Assembly (NCBI GenBank): GCA_964374025.1
Contig: CAYJWU010000015.1
Location: forward strand, 1 to 21,019
DNA length: 21,019 nt
Source: JBASTI01 sp964374025
Lineage (GTDB): Bacteria > Patescibacteriota > Minisyncoccia > Spechtbacterales > HO2-43-30
Direction: 5' to 3'
Shown: positions 12,156 to 20,095 of the stretch, in pieces
Numbering within the stretch: the stretch's first letter is position 1
Layout: the number at the start of each line of letters is the position of its first letter
Program-made: the position numbers and the translations under genes
Notes under the pieces: model-generated
Told to the model about the DNA's origin: nothing
Databases searched by the model: none
What the model saw: only the letters and a program-made list of their open reading frames with translations

Positions 12156-12491
12156 ATGGAAATAAACGCAAAATTAAGATATCTTCGCATATCGCCCAGA
12201 AAAATGAGGCTTGTTGCCGATTTGGTCAGGGGCCTTAGCACGGACAACGCGAAGCGCGCGCTTAGGTTTTCGGACAAAAGGGCAGCCGAGCATATTTTAA
12301 AGCTGCTTAACTCCGCGACTGCAAACGCTGCTAATAATTTTCAAAAAAAGGAAGGGCTTTATGTCAAAAAGATTTTTGTGGACCAAGGCCCAACCTATAA
12401 AAGAATCCGTCCGGTCGCGCGCGGCATGTCGCATCCGATCAATAAAAGGACAAGCCATATTACAATTGTATTAAGCGAGACAAATAAATGA
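12156..12491 (+). CDS. rplV: 50S ribosomal protein L22
   Basis: L22 spans the subunit with a hairpin in the exit tunnel. The 111-residue product contains LRISPRKMRLVADLVRG, the KLLNSATANAANNF helix, and the tunnel hairpin GPTYKRIRPVARGMSHPINKRTSHITIVL. Length is normal. The end overlaps the rpsC ATG by 4 bases (ATGA), implying translational coupling. Confidence 0.97.
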   Translation: MEINAKLRYLRISPRKMRLVADLVRGLSTDNAKRALRFSDKRAAEHILKLLNSATANAANNFQKKEGLYVKKIFVDQGPTYKRIRPVARGMSHPINKRTSHITIVLSETNK

Positions 12492-13147
12492 GTCATAAAG
12501 TTCACCCCATAGGATTTAGACTAGGCACTAACGTGATTTGGAATTCGCGCTGGTTTGATGAAAAAAAATATCCTCAAAAACTTTCGGAAGACATCGCGAT
12601 AAGACAGTATCTTACAAAAAAGCTGCGAGGCGCGGGTCTCGAAAGGGTAGAGATAGAGCGAACAAGCAGCCAAATTTCCGTTATTATCCATTCTTCCCGC
12701 CCCGGAATAATTATCGGGAGAGCGGGGATGGGAGCAGAAGGCCTGAATAAAGATATCGAAAAAATATTGCGAAAAATGAGGGGTGGCGGCGCGCCCAAGG
12801 AATCCGAGATCAAGATCGAAGTCCGCGAAGTGCGGAATCCCGAAACATTCGCGTCTCTTGTCGGCCTAGGCATCGCGGAGCAGATTGAGCGAAGGATGCC
12901 CTTTCGCCGGGTCATGAAGAGAACCATGGATAGGATTATGATGAATAAGGGAGTGAAGGGGGCAAGAATTGGATTAGCGGGAAGATTGGGTGGCTCGGAG
13001 ATGGCACGCAGAGAGTGGATAAAGGAAGGCACCATGCCTCGCAATACCCTGCGTTCGGATATTGACTTTTCGGTTCAAGAGGCGTATACCACATATGGCG
13101 TAATTGGAATAAAGGTCTGGATTTATAAAGGGCAGAAATTAGAATAA
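12488..13147 (+). CDS. rpsC: 30S ribosomal protein S3
   Basis: S3 lies at the mRNA entry channel. The 219-residue protein has the start MSHKVHPIGFRLG, a KH domain with the GxxG loop RPGIIIGRAGMG (about 71-82), and the C-terminal domain MKRTMDRIMMNKGVKGARIGLAGRLGGSEMARREW. The C-terminus is short and lacks the extended tail of E. coli S3. It overlaps rplV by 4 bases and its last base is the first base of the rplP ATG (TAATG). Confidence 0.97.
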   Translation: MSHKVHPIGFRLGTNVIWNSRWFDEKKYPQKLSEDIAIRQYLTKKLRGAGLERVEIERTSSQISVIIHSSRPGIIIGRAGMGAEGLNKDIEKILRKMRGGGAPKESEIKIEVREVRNPETFASLVGLGIAEQIERRMPFRRVMKRTMDRIMMNKGVKGARIGLAGRLGGSEMARREWIKEGTMPRNTLRSDIDFSVQEAYTTYGVIGIKVWIYKGQKLE

Positions 13148-13557
13148 TGCTATTTCCTTCCAAAGTAAAACATAGAAAATGGATGAAGGGCAGAAAGCGG
13201 ACGAGTATCGCGTCTCGGGGGAACAAATTGAGTTTCGGCAGTTTTGGGTTGCAGGTAGAGAGCGGAGAAAAGTGGATAACGGCCAGGCAAATCGAAGCCG
13301 GGAGGCGCGCTATCGTGCGGGCGATGAAGAAAGGAGGGAAAATGTGGACGCGAATTTTTCCCGACAAACCTGTCACAAAAAAAGGCACGGAAGTTCCGAT
13401 GGGTGGAGGGAAAGGAAGTCCGGATCACTTTGTGTACGCCGCGCTCCCCGGCAGTGTTTTATTTGAGATAGATGGCACGAGCGAAGAAGTCGCGAGGGAT
13501 GCTTTCAAACACGCCGGAGATAAATTGCCGGTAAGGACTAGATTTATAAAGAGATAA
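13147..13557 (+). CDS. rplP: 50S ribosomal protein L16
   Basis: L16 organises the A-site tRNA region of the 50S. The 136-residue product begins MLFPSKVKHRKWMKGR and includes WITARQIEAGRRAIVRAMKKGGKMWTRIFPDKPVTKKGTEVPMGGGKGSPDHFV, the family core. Its position after rpsC, with a one-base overlap, is standard. A two-codon frame ATG GAA TAA (13559-13567) fills the gap before rpmC. Confidence 0.97.
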   Translation: MLFPSKVKHRKWMKGRKRTSIASRGNKLSFGSFGLQVESGEKWITARQIEAGRRAIVRAMKKGGKMWTRIFPDKPVTKKGTEVPMGGGKGSPDHFVYAALPGSVLFEIDGTSEEVARDAFKHAGDKLPVRTRFIKR

Positions 13558-13568
13558 TATGGAATAAT

Positions 13569-13748
13569 ATGAAAATTAGGGAAATACGCCAAAAATCAAA
13601 AGAGGAGCTTACAAAAATGCTCTCCCAAAATCGGAATCGACTTTTAAGTTTGCGTTTTGATTTGGCGGGAGGGAGAGTTAAAAACGTAAAAGAGATACGC
13701 GAGGTAAAAAAAGATATTGCCCGCATTTTGACACTGATTAAAATATGA
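13569..13748 (+). CDS. rpmC: 50S ribosomal protein L29
   Basis: This 59-residue two-helix protein sits near the tunnel exit beside L23. It reads MKIREIRQKSKEELTKMLSQ at the start and has the family pattern NRLLSLRFDLAGGRVKNVKEIREVKKDIARILTLIK. The length is slightly below the common 63-65. Its TGA overlaps the rpsQ ATG as ATGA. Its short length makes it easy to miss, but position and sequence are unambiguous. Confidence 0.93.
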   Translation: MKIREIRQKSKEELTKMLSQNRNRLLSLRFDLAGGRVKNVKEIREVKKDIARILTLIKI

Positions 13749-13969
13749 AAAAGTTAAAGGGGACAATCGCATCAGACAAGATGGATAAAACGGTGGTAGT
13801 CGAGGTTACCACTCTTAAAAAACATCCCAAATACCAAAGGCGGTTTAAGATGTCCAAACGTTATAAGGCGCATGACCCGGAGAATAAGTACAAAGGCAAA
13901 GTGGGGGAGGTCGTGTGGATTGAGGAAACGAGGCCGATGAGCAGGGACAAAAGGTGGAAAATAATATGA
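13745..13969 (+). CDS. rpsQ: 30S ribosomal protein S17
   Basis: S17 is an OB-fold primary binder of 16S rRNA. The 74-residue product contains KLKGTIASDKMDKTVVVEV, KYQRRFKMSKRYKAHDPENKYKGKVGE and the terminal ETRPMSRDKRWKI, all family hallmarks. It overlaps rpmC and rplN by ATGA at each end. Confidence 0.96.
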   Translation: MKKLKGTIASDKMDKTVVVEVTTLKKHPKYQRRFKMSKRYKAHDPENKYKGKVGEVVWIEETRPMSRDKRWKII

Positions 13970-14331
13970 TACAATCCTACACAAAACTTAAAGTAGCAGA
14001 TAATACTGGCGCAAAGGTTATTCAGTGTTTTAAGGTGCTCGGAGGAACGCGCAGGCGCTACGCGCAAATTGGGGATATTATTGTCGCGTCAGTAAAAGAA
14101 GCCGAGCCGAGGAGAATTGTAAAAAATCACGAGGTTGTCAAGGCCCTTATCGTCAGGCAAAGGAAACCGTATCGGAGGGCCGACGGCTCATATGTGAGAT
14201 TTGATGATAACGCAGCCGTTATTCTTGAAGGAACAGAGCCAAAAGGCGGGCGGATTTTCGGGCCTATTCCGCGTGAGATTAAAGAGAAAGGGTTTGATAA
14301 GATAGCGTCATTGGCGGAAGAACTATTATGA
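13966..14331 (+). CDS. rplN: 50S ribosomal protein L14
   Basis: L14 forms intersubunit bridges. The 121-residue product starts at the ATG overlapping the rpsQ stop (MIQSYTKLKVADNTGAKV), which is the family N-terminus; a longer in-frame start at 13954 would add MENN and is rejected. KPYRRADGSYVRFDDNAAVILEG and GRIFGPIPREI are conserved. The last four bases overlap the rplX ATG. Confidence 0.97.
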   Translation: MIQSYTKLKVADNTGAKVIQCFKVLGGTRRRYAQIGDIIVASVKEAEPRRIVKNHEVVKALIVRQRKPYRRADGSYVRFDDNAAVILEGTEPKGGRIFGPIPREIKEKGFDKIASLAEELL

Positions 14332-14633
14332 AGCTTAAGAAGAACGACAACGTATTAATAATTTCAGGCAAAGATCGTGGCCGAAAGGGAAAGATTTTGG
14401 AAGTCTTTCTGAGTCGCGGCAAAATTGTGGTCGAAGGCATGAATATGCACAAAAAGCACAGAAAGCCAAGGCGTCAGGGGCAGAAGGGCGAGATTGTTGA
14501 AGTGGCTGTTCCGATTGACGCGTCTAACGCGAAGGTTATTTGCGTAAAATGCACTAAGCCCGCGCGGATTGGCTATAAGCTAACCGCGGAAAAAAAATAT
14601 AGGGTATGTAAGAAGTGCGGAGAAGAGATATGA
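14328..14633 (+). CDS. rplX: 50S ribosomal protein L24 with C-terminal zinc ribbon
   Basis: L24 initiates 50S assembly. The 101-residue product has the KOW motif (KKNDNVLIISGKDRGRKGKILEV) and the MNMHKKHRKPRRQGQKGEIVEV segment. The C-terminus carries two CxxC pairs, C72/C75 and C94/C97, a probable zinc ribbon seen in Gram-positive-type L24 but absent in E. coli. It overlaps rplN and rplE by ATGA. Confidence 0.96.
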   Translation: MKLKKNDNVLIISGKDRGRKGKILEVFLSRGKIVVEGMNMHKKHRKPRRQGQKGEIVEVAVPIDASNAKVICVKCTKPARIGYKLTAEKKYRVCKKCGEEI

Positions 14634-15199
14634 TTGCTTTAGAAGAAAAATATAGTAAAAAAACGGTCCCCGCGATGCAGGAGAAATTTGGGTATAAAAA
14701 TATTTACGCTGTTCCAAGGATAAAAAAGATTGTCGTAAATTCCGGAGTGGCAAAAACGATAAACGCGCGCAAGGGCAAAGAAGTGACGAAGGGCGAGGAG
14801 GGTCTTATAGCGGATATTATTTCGGAGCTTGCGCTTATCGCGGGTCAAAAGCCGCATATTGTCCGGGCAAAAAAATCAATTTCCGCGTTTAAGTTAAGAG
14901 CGGGCATGATAGCGGGCGTGCGCGTCACTTTGCGGGGGCATAAGATGTACGATTTTTTTGCCCGCCTTATAAACATCGCTCTTCCCAGGTCCCGAGATTT
15001 TCGAGGTTTTAGGGTGGAGTCTATTGACGAGAGCGGGAATATGACCATTGGACTTGGCGAGCAAATTATTTTTCCGGAAATTCCGCATGATAAGGTGAGA
15101 GCTATGTGGGGGATGGAGATTACAATAGTTACGAGCGCTAAAAACAGAGAGGAGGGCGCGGAACTTTTGAGGCAGTTAGGAATGCCTTTTCAAAAATAA
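14630..15199 (+). CDS. rplE: 50S ribosomal protein L5
   Basis: L5 binds 5S rRNA in the central protuberance. The start is the ATG in the ATGA overlap with rplX, giving MIALEEKYSKKTVPAMQEKFGYKN and 189 residues; an upstream in-frame ATG at 14615 is rejected. KIVVNSGVAK, GQKPHIVRAKKSISAFKLRAGMIAGVRVTLRG and RDFRGF are conserved. About 10 residues exceed E. coli L5, mostly in the ARKGKEVTKGEEGLIADI loop. Confidence 0.96.
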   Translation: MIALEEKYSKKTVPAMQEKFGYKNIYAVPRIKKIVVNSGVAKTINARKGKEVTKGEEGLIADIISELALIAGQKPHIVRAKKSISAFKLRAGMIAGVRVTLRGHKMYDFFARLINIALPRSRDFRGFRVESIDESGNMTIGLGEQIIFPEIPHDKVRAMWGMEITIVTSAKNREEGAELLRQLGMPFQK

Positions 15200-15202
15200 A
15201 TT

Positions 15203-15388
15203 ATGGCGAAGAAATCATTAATAGCGAAAGCAAAAAAGAAACCAAAGTTTCAAACACGAGTTATCCGGCGCTGCGTAAGGTGCGGCAGAAGACGTGGATT
15301 TATGCGCAAATTCAATTTGTGCAGGATTTGCTTCCGGGAGTTGGCAAATTGTGGAGATATACCGGGCGTCCGGAAATCCTCCTGGTAA
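15203..15388 (+). CDS. rpsN: 30S ribosomal protein S14, zinc-binding type
   Basis: S14 completes the 30S head. The 61-residue form is the short zinc type with ligands C24, C27, C40 and C43 (CVRC and CRIC), unlike the 101-residue zinc-free form. The C-terminus PGVRKSSW is the family signature. It sits 3 bases after rplE and 9 bases before rpsH. Confidence 0.97.
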   Translation: MAKKSLIAKAKKKPKFQTRVIRRCVRCGRRRGFMRKFNLCRICFRELANCGDIPGVRKSSW

Positions 15389-15397
15389 TATAATAAT

Positions 15398-15787
15398 ATG
15401 GATTTAATAGCCGACATGCTAACAATAATACGCAATGCGCAGTTAGCGAAACACGCGACTGCGAAGGCCCCTTATTCCAAGGTAAACTTTGGAATCTCGG
15501 AAATTTTGAAGAAAGAGGGGTGGGTCAAAAACCTTGAACTTAAAAAGCGGGGAGAAAAGGCATGGATTATACTTGAGCTTGCGTACGAGAGTGACGGATC
15601 GCCGGTAATTCACGATATACAAAGAATAAGCAAGCCGGGACAACGAATATACGCGGGGCACAAAGAAATACCTATTATCATTCAGGGATATGGTTTGGCA
15701 GTGATTTCCACACCAAATGGAATTATGACTGGCAAGGAAGCTAAAAAGCAAAAAGTAGGAGGAGAGGTACTTTGTAAGGTACTATGA
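15398..15787 (+). CDS. rpsH: 30S ribosomal protein S8
   Basis: S8 binds the central domain of 16S rRNA and in E. coli represses the spc operon. The 129-residue product has DLIADMLTIIRNAQLAKH, SKVNFGISEILKKEGWVKN, IQRISKPGQRIYAGHKEIPIIIQGYGLAVISTPNGIMTGKEAKK and a GGEVLCKV end. Length is normal. The last four bases overlap the rplF start. Confidence 0.97.
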   Translation: MDLIADMLTIIRNAQLAKHATAKAPYSKVNFGISEILKKEGWVKNLELKKRGEKAWIILELAYESDGSPVIHDIQRISKPGQRIYAGHKEIPIIIQGYGLAVISTPNGIMTGKEAKKQKVGGEVLCKVL

Positions 15788-16323
15788 GCAGAATCGGCAA
15801 ACAACCAATAAAAATTCCCGATAATGTAGAAGTCGTAATTACGGACGGCCATATTTTAGTTAAGGGCCCAAAGGGAGAACTAAGCATAGATCTTCACCCA
15901 GCAATTTCTGTTGAAAAAAAAGATGGGGTGCTGCGCGTTATGCCAAACAGTCAGGAAAAGAATTCGGCGGCCCTTTGGGGGCTTACGCGCGCTCTTATTT
16001 TTAACATGGTTCAAGGGGTGGTCGCGGGGTACAGCAAAAAATTAGACATAGAGGGCGTTGGCTATAAGGCCGAAGTGCGGGGCAAAAGTCTTGTCATGCG
16101 GCTTGGGTTTTCCCATCCCGTGGAGTTTCCGATTCCCGAAAACATTTCGATCAATGTGGAGGGGAACAGCATCGAAGTTTCAGGCATTGACAAGGGCCTC
16201 GTGGGCCAGGTTTCCGCGAAGGTGAGATCCCTTAAGAAACCAGAACCATACAAGGGGAAAGGCATACGCTATAGGGGAGAATACGTAAGAAGGAAGACCG
16301 GCAAAAAGGCAGCCACAACATAA
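15784..16323 (+). CDS. rplF: 50S ribosomal protein L6
   Basis: L6 stabilises the factor-binding region. The 179-residue product has MSRIGKQPIKIPDNVEV, the first domain with VKGPKGELSIDLHP, the repeat domain with VGYKAEVRGKSLVMRLGFSHPVEFPIP, and the C-terminal EPYKGKGIRYRGEYVRRKTGKKA. Length and order are standard. rplR follows after 4 bases. Confidence 0.97.
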   Translation: MSRIGKQPIKIPDNVEVVITDGHILVKGPKGELSIDLHPAISVEKKDGVLRVMPNSQEKNSAALWGLTRALIFNMVQGVVAGYSKKLDIEGVGYKAEVRGKSLVMRLGFSHPVEFPIPENISINVEGNSIEVSGIDKGLVGQVSAKVRSLKKPEPYKGKGIRYRGEYVRRKTGKKAATT

Positions 16324-16327
16324 TAAT

Positions 16328-16657
16328 ATGTTAAAAAAACAGGAACAAAGAAAAAGAAGGCATCGTCGGGTCCGCGCGAAAATTAAGGGCACGGCTAAAA
16401 TCCCCCGTCTTTGCTTGTTTCGTTCAAATAAATATATGTACGCGCAGTTTATTGATGACCAAAGGGGTGGGCATACAATTTTTTCAATAAAGGGAGCAAA
16501 TACTATTAAGGGAGCGCATGAATTGGGCAAGAAAATTGCCGAAGCGGCAAAAGATAAAAGTATAAGTAAAATTTTATTTGACAGGGGTGGCTATAAATAT
16601 CATGGAAGGGTAAAGGCGGTGGCAGAGGGAACAAGAGAAGGAGGGATACAGTTCTGA
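16328..16657 (+). CDS. rplR: 50S ribosomal protein L18
   Basis: L18 carries 5S rRNA together with L5. The 109-residue product shows RHRRVRAKIKGTAKIPRLCLFRSNKYMYAQFIDD, the central GKKIAEAAKDKSISKILFDRGGYKYHGRVKAVAEGTREGGIQF, and normal length. The tandem TTCCTAA repeat begins just after its TGA. Confidence 0.97.
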   Translation: MLKKQEQRKRRHRRVRAKIKGTAKIPRLCLFRSNKYMYAQFIDDQRGGHTIFSIKGANTIKGAHELGKKIAEAAKDKSISKILFDRGGYKYHGRVKAVAEGTREGGIQF

Positions 16658-16658
16658 A

Positions 16659-16686
16659 ATTCCTAATTCCTAATTCCTAATTCCTA
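16659..16686 (+). repeat. Tandem heptamer repeat, 4 units of TTCCTAA type
   Basis: Four 7-base units fill the gap between the rplR stop and the rpsE ATG. Like the repeat after fusA it has a 7-base period and puts TAA in all three forward frames, but its sequence is different. Confidence 0.85.
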
Positions 16687-16690
16687 AACC

Positions 16691-17260
16691 ATGGCTAATA
16701 ACAGAAGACAATCAAGGAACGCTAGGTTCCCCGAGCGGCAAAAATCTCCTCAAGACTACGAGCAGAAGCTTTTGGATGTCGCTCGTGTGGCAAGAGTGAC
16801 AGCCGGAGGCAGACGATTCAGCTTCCGCGCGGTTGTGGTAATCGGAGACAGAGCCGGCAAAGTTGGGGTGGGAGTAAAGAAGGGAAAAGATGTGCAGTTT
16901 GCGGTTGAAAAGGCAGTTCGGGATGCAAAAAAAACCATGATACAAGTTCCAATTACAGACAAGGGCACAATCCCTCACGGAGTTCGCGGAAAATCCGGAA
17001 GCTCCGTGGTGTATCTTAAACCCGCGAGAGAGGGAGCCGGTATAAGAGCGGGCGGAGCGGTGCGCAGCGTATGCGACCTTGTGGGTTATAAAAATATAGT
17101 AGGTAAGATTTTATCTAGAAGCGGCAACAAGCTAAACAACGCAAGGGCGGCAATAGAAGCGATGAAGAAGGTAAGAACGCCGAAAAAATCGGAAATAATT
17201 GTCAAAAAGGAAAAAAATGCAGGCGCATCAACTACAAAAACAAAAGCAAAAAAATCATAG
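16691..17260 (+). CDS. rpsE: 30S ribosomal protein S5
   Basis: S5 is a decoding-fidelity protein. The 189-residue product has a double-stranded RNA-binding-like domain (LLDVARVARVTAGGRRFSFRAVVVIGDRAGKVGVGVKKGKDV), then IPHGVRGKSGSSVVYLKPAREGAGIRAGGAVRSV and the NNARAAIEAMKKVRTP end of the core. A Lys-rich tail of about 20 residues follows and is encoded in the 44-base overlap with rplO. No rpmD follows. Confidence 0.96.
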   Translation: MANNRRQSRNARFPERQKSPQDYEQKLLDVARVARVTAGGRRFSFRAVVVIGDRAGKVGVGVKKGKDVQFAVEKAVRDAKKTMIQVPITDKGTIPHGVRGKSGSSVVYLKPAREGAGIRAGGAVRSVCDLVGYKNIVGKILSRSGNKLNNARAAIEAMKKVRTPKKSEIIVKKEKNAGASTTKTKAKKS

Positions 17261-17645
17261 ACGGATTGGACGAGGGGGCAAACGTGGAACTTATTGCGGC
17301 CGAGGCATGAAGGGTCAGAACGCGAGAGCGGGATCTAGCAGGAAACCCGCGATTTTAGATTTGATACGTAAAGTCCCCAAGCTTCGCGGGGTGCCGGCTT
17401 CGCGTTACAAAAAGCAAGGAGTGAAGGAGGTCGGAGTTTTTTATCAAATAGTAAATCTTGATACTTTGGAAAAAAGTTTTAAGGAAGGCGAGATCGTGTC
17501 TCTCAAAAGTTTGCTTGAAAAAAAATTAGTGCGTAGAATAAAGGGGAAGACTCCAAATGTTAAGATACTGGGAAGAGGCGAGCTGACAAAGGGGCTAGTA
17601 TTCGAGGGAGTCCGGATGTCGCAAAAAGTTAAGAAATTAAGCTAA
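17217..17645 (+). CDS. rplO: 50S ribosomal protein L15
   Basis: L15 is a late-assembly protein. The chosen ATG (17217) gives MQAHQLQKQKQKNHRRIGRGGKRGTYCGRGMKGQNARAG, matching the family start MQLHELK; an in-frame ATG at 17199 would add six residues and fits less well. The C-terminal domain (NLDTLEKSFKEGEIVSLKSLLEKKLVRRIKGKTPNVKILGRGELTKGL) is complete. The product has 142 residues. It overlaps rpsE by 44 bases, much longer than other overlaps in the operon. Confidence 0.94.
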   Translation: MQAHQLQKQKQKNHRRIGRGGKRGTYCGRGMKGQNARAGSSRKPAILDLIRKVPKLRGVPASRYKKQGVKEVGVFYQIVNLDTLEKSFKEGEIVSLKSLLEKKLVRRIKGKTPNVKILGRGELTKGLVFEGVRMSQKVKKLS

Positions 17646-17652
17646 TTTTATT

Positions 17653-18930
17653 GTGTTTTCCAAAATCCTTCTCTTATTTAAAATTCGCGAACTAAGAAAT
17701 AAGATTTTATTTGTCCTGATGATTTTTGGGATTTTTCGCTTGGCCGCCAATTTGCCGATTCCGGGAGTGGATCAAGAGAGACTAGACGCGTTTTTTGGAA
17801 GTAATCAGGTATTTGGTCTTTTGAATATTTTTTCAGGGGGCGCGCTTGAGCAGCTTTCTATAGTTATGCTGGGCCTTGGGCCATTCATTACGGCAACAAT
17901 TATTTTGCAGCTAATGACCATGGTCTTTCCCAAGCTCAAGGAGATTTATCAGGAGGCGGGGGAGCAGGGCAGACAAAAGTTTAATCAATACGGCAGAATG
18001 CTCACAGTACCCCTTGCGGCGCTTCAAGGTTTCGGATTTGTCACGCTTCTTACGCGACAGAATGTGATAAATCCCATAGGGGGGTTTGAATTGCTGACAA
18101 CTATTATTACAGTTACCGCGGGCGCGGTGTTTTTAATGTGGCTCGGAGAGCTTATTTCAGAAAAAGGTATTGGCAACGGCATATCTTTGATGATTTTCGC
18201 GGGTATCGTCGCCGCAGTCCCTCTCTCCATACGCCAAGTCATTGTGACATTCACCTCGGATCAGCTGCCAACGATTTTCGCGTTCTTCGTCCTAGCTATA
18301 GTAATCATAGCCGGTGTTATTACGATAAACGAAGCGAGGCGAAATATACCGGTTTCATACGCCAAGCGCGTGCGAGGAGGACGCGTTTATGGGGGGGTAT
18401 CTACTTTTCTCCCCCTAAACCTTAACCCCGCGGGAGTAATCCCTATTATTTTCGCGCTTTCCATAATGCTGTTTCCGGGGATGATCGCGAATTTCATGGG
18501 CGCGGCGAGCTCTCCTTGGGCCATTAAAATTGCGAATGTTCTCAATGCCTTTTCTTCAAATACCTGGATTTACGGCGCCTTTTACTTTTTTCTTGTCGTA
18601 TTGTTTACATATTTTTATACGGCGGTTACTTTTAACCCGGATAATGTCGCGAATAACCTGCAAAAACAGGGAGGATTTGTTCCCGGAATCAGGCCCGGCA
18701 AGCCCACATCCAAGCATTTATATTACATATTGAACAGAACCCTGCTTATCGGCGCTGTTTTTCTTGGATTTATCGCCGTACTGCCATCCATTATACAAGG
18801 GGGTACGGGCGTAACCGCATTTACTTTCCTTGTGGGAGGAACATCTATCTTGATAGTAGTTTCGGTGGTGCTTGAAACAATGCGTCAAGTTGAGGCGCAG
18901 TTAGTCATGAGAGAATATGAAGGATTTTAA
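17653..18930 (+). CDS. secY: Protein translocase subunit SecY
   Basis: SecY forms the protein-conducting channel in the cytoplasmic membrane. The 425-residue product has ten hydrophobic segments. Conserved parts include RLAANLPIPGVDQERL (plug region), GPFITATIILQLMTMVFPKLKEI, the cytosolic NEARRNIPVSYAKRVRGGRVYGG loop, and FNPDNVANNLQKQGGFVPGIRPGKPT. Translation starts at GTG (17653), 7 bases after rplO, with no clear Shine-Dalgarno. The stop overlaps the next gene by 14 bases. Confidence 0.96.
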   Translation: MFSKILLLFKIRELRNKILFVLMIFGIFRLAANLPIPGVDQERLDAFFGSNQVFGLLNIFSGGALEQLSIVMLGLGPFITATIILQLMTMVFPKLKEIYQEAGEQGRQKFNQYGRMLTVPLAALQGFGFVTLLTRQNVINPIGGFELLTTIITVTAGAVFLMWLGELISEKGIGNGISLMIFAGIVAAVPLSIRQVIVTFTSDQLPTIFAFFVLAIVIIAGVITINEARRNIPVSYAKRVRGGRVYGGVSTFLPLNLNPAGVIPIIFALSIMLFPGMIANFMGAASSPWAIKIANVLNAFSSNTWIYGAFYFFLVVLFTYFYTAVTFNPDNVANNLQKQGGFVPGIRPGKPTSKHLYYILNRTLLIGAVFLGFIAVLPSIIQGGTGVTAFTFLVGGTSILIVVSVVLETMRQVEAQLVMREYEGF

Positions 18931-20095
18931 GACAAAAGCCCTCCACGCGGGCTATGTCCCCTCCTCCCCTGATTTTTCGCGCGCGGTTCCTCTATATCAG
19001 AGCGTTGCGCATCTTTTCAGGGATACAAAACACGCGGCGGACCTGTTTACTGCCAAAGAAGAGGGCTTTATCTACAGTCGGGTGAACAATCCAACTGTGG
19101 ATATTTTTGAAAAAAGAATGGCAGCGCTTGAGGGCGCCGAGGCGGGTCTTGCGACTGCTTCCGGAATGGCAGCTGTATTCATGGTGTCGGCGCATCTAGC
19201 CCGCGAGGGCGAAGAGATTGTAAGCTCGGATAAGTTATACGGCGGCACATTTCATCTGTTCGCGGACACGCTTACGCGATTTGGCATAAAAGTTAATTTT
19301 GTAAAAAATCCGCGCGATATCAAATCGTGGAAATCAGCAATCACTAAAAAGACAAAATTTCTTTTTGTGGAAACGCCGTCAAATCCGCAAATGGAAGTAT
19401 TTGATATCGCCTCGCTTGCGAAGCTTGCGCGCGAGCGTAAGCTCCCGTTAGTTGTAGACTCTACAATCGCAACCCCGGCGCTTCAGCAGCCAATTGGTCT
19501 TGGCGCAGATGTTGTTGTGCATTCCGCTACAAAATATATATGCGGCAACGGCACCGCGCTTGGGGGGATAATTCTTGGAAAAAAGAAACTATTGGACGCG
19601 ATCCGTGGCGGCGTATATCGCGATATAGGTCCCGCGCTTGCTCCATTTAACGCGTGGCTTTTTATACTTGGCCTTGAGACATTATCGTATAGAATGGAAG
19701 CGCTTTCTCAAAATGCGCTTTCGGTCGCACAATTTCTCGCGGGGCATCCAAAGGTTAAAAAAGTTTATTATCCCGGCCTTGATAGCTCGCCTTTTAAAAA
19801 ATTGGTGGATAAACAGATGCGCGGCAAAGCAAGCTCTCTTATGGCATTTGAAGTAAGGGGGACGCGCAGGAACGGGGCGCGCTTTATAGAATCCCTGAAA
19901 CTTGTTTCCCACGTTGCCAATTTAGGCGATAACAAAACCCTCGCGATTCATCCGGCAAGCACCACTCACCAGCAGCTTTCCGCAAAGGACCTCGTGAAAG
20001 TCGGCATTTCAGACACCATGATCCGACTTTCTGTTGGCCTTGAGGATCCAGAAGATATAATTTATGATATAAAGCAAGCGCTGAAGAAGGTATAG
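18917..20095 (+). CDS. Cys/Met-metabolism PLP enzyme, O-acetylhomoserine sulfhydrylase-like
   Basis: The 392-residue protein is a fold-type I PLP enzyme of the Cys_Met_Meta_PP family. YSRVNNPTVDIFEKRMAALEG (Y53 and R55 bind PLP phosphate), ASGMAA (81-86), D181 (pyridine nitrogen), and SATKY with the Schiff-base lysine K206 are present. The N-terminus (ALHAGYVP, PLYQSVAHLFRDTKHAADLF) resembles O-acetylhomoserine/O-acetylserine sulfhydrylases (MetY) more than cystathionine synthases, but methionine gamma-lyase cannot be excluded. It starts 14 bases inside secY, so translation is coupled. Such a biosynthetic enzyme inside secY-adk is unusual. Its last ten codons are echoed at 20426-20458. Confidence 0.85.
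   Translation: MKDFKTKALHAGYVPSSPDFSRAVPLYQSVAHLFRDTKHAADLFTAKEEGFIYSRVNNPTVDIFEKRMAALEGAEAGLATASGMAAVFMVSAHLAREGEEIVSSDKLYGGTFHLFADTLTRFGIKVNFVKNPRDIKSWKSAITKKTKFLFVETPSNPQMEVFDIASLAKLARERKLPLVVDSTIATPALQQPIGLGADVVVHSATKYICGNGTALGGIILGKKKLLDAIRGGVYRDIGPALAPFNAWLFILGLETLSYRMEALSQNALSVAQFLAGHPKVKKVYYPGLDSSPFKKLVDKQMRGKASSLMAFEVRGTRRNGARFIESLKLVSHVANLGDNKTLAIHPASTTHQQLSAKDLVKVGISDTMIRLSVGLEDPEDIIYDIKQALKKV

Noticed and set aside
13954..13965. Earlier start for rplN (adding MENN), and likewise for rplE (14615) and rplO (17199)
   Set aside because: Family N-termini and the ATGA junctions favour 13966, 14630 and 17217.
17260..17300. Hidden rpmD (L30) between rpsE and rplO
   Set aside because: The two genes overlap, so no room exists, and no L30-like sequence is seen in any frame nearby.
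18024..18425. Overlapping frames inside secY
   Set aside because: Shadow frames of a membrane-protein gene without start signals or family likeness.
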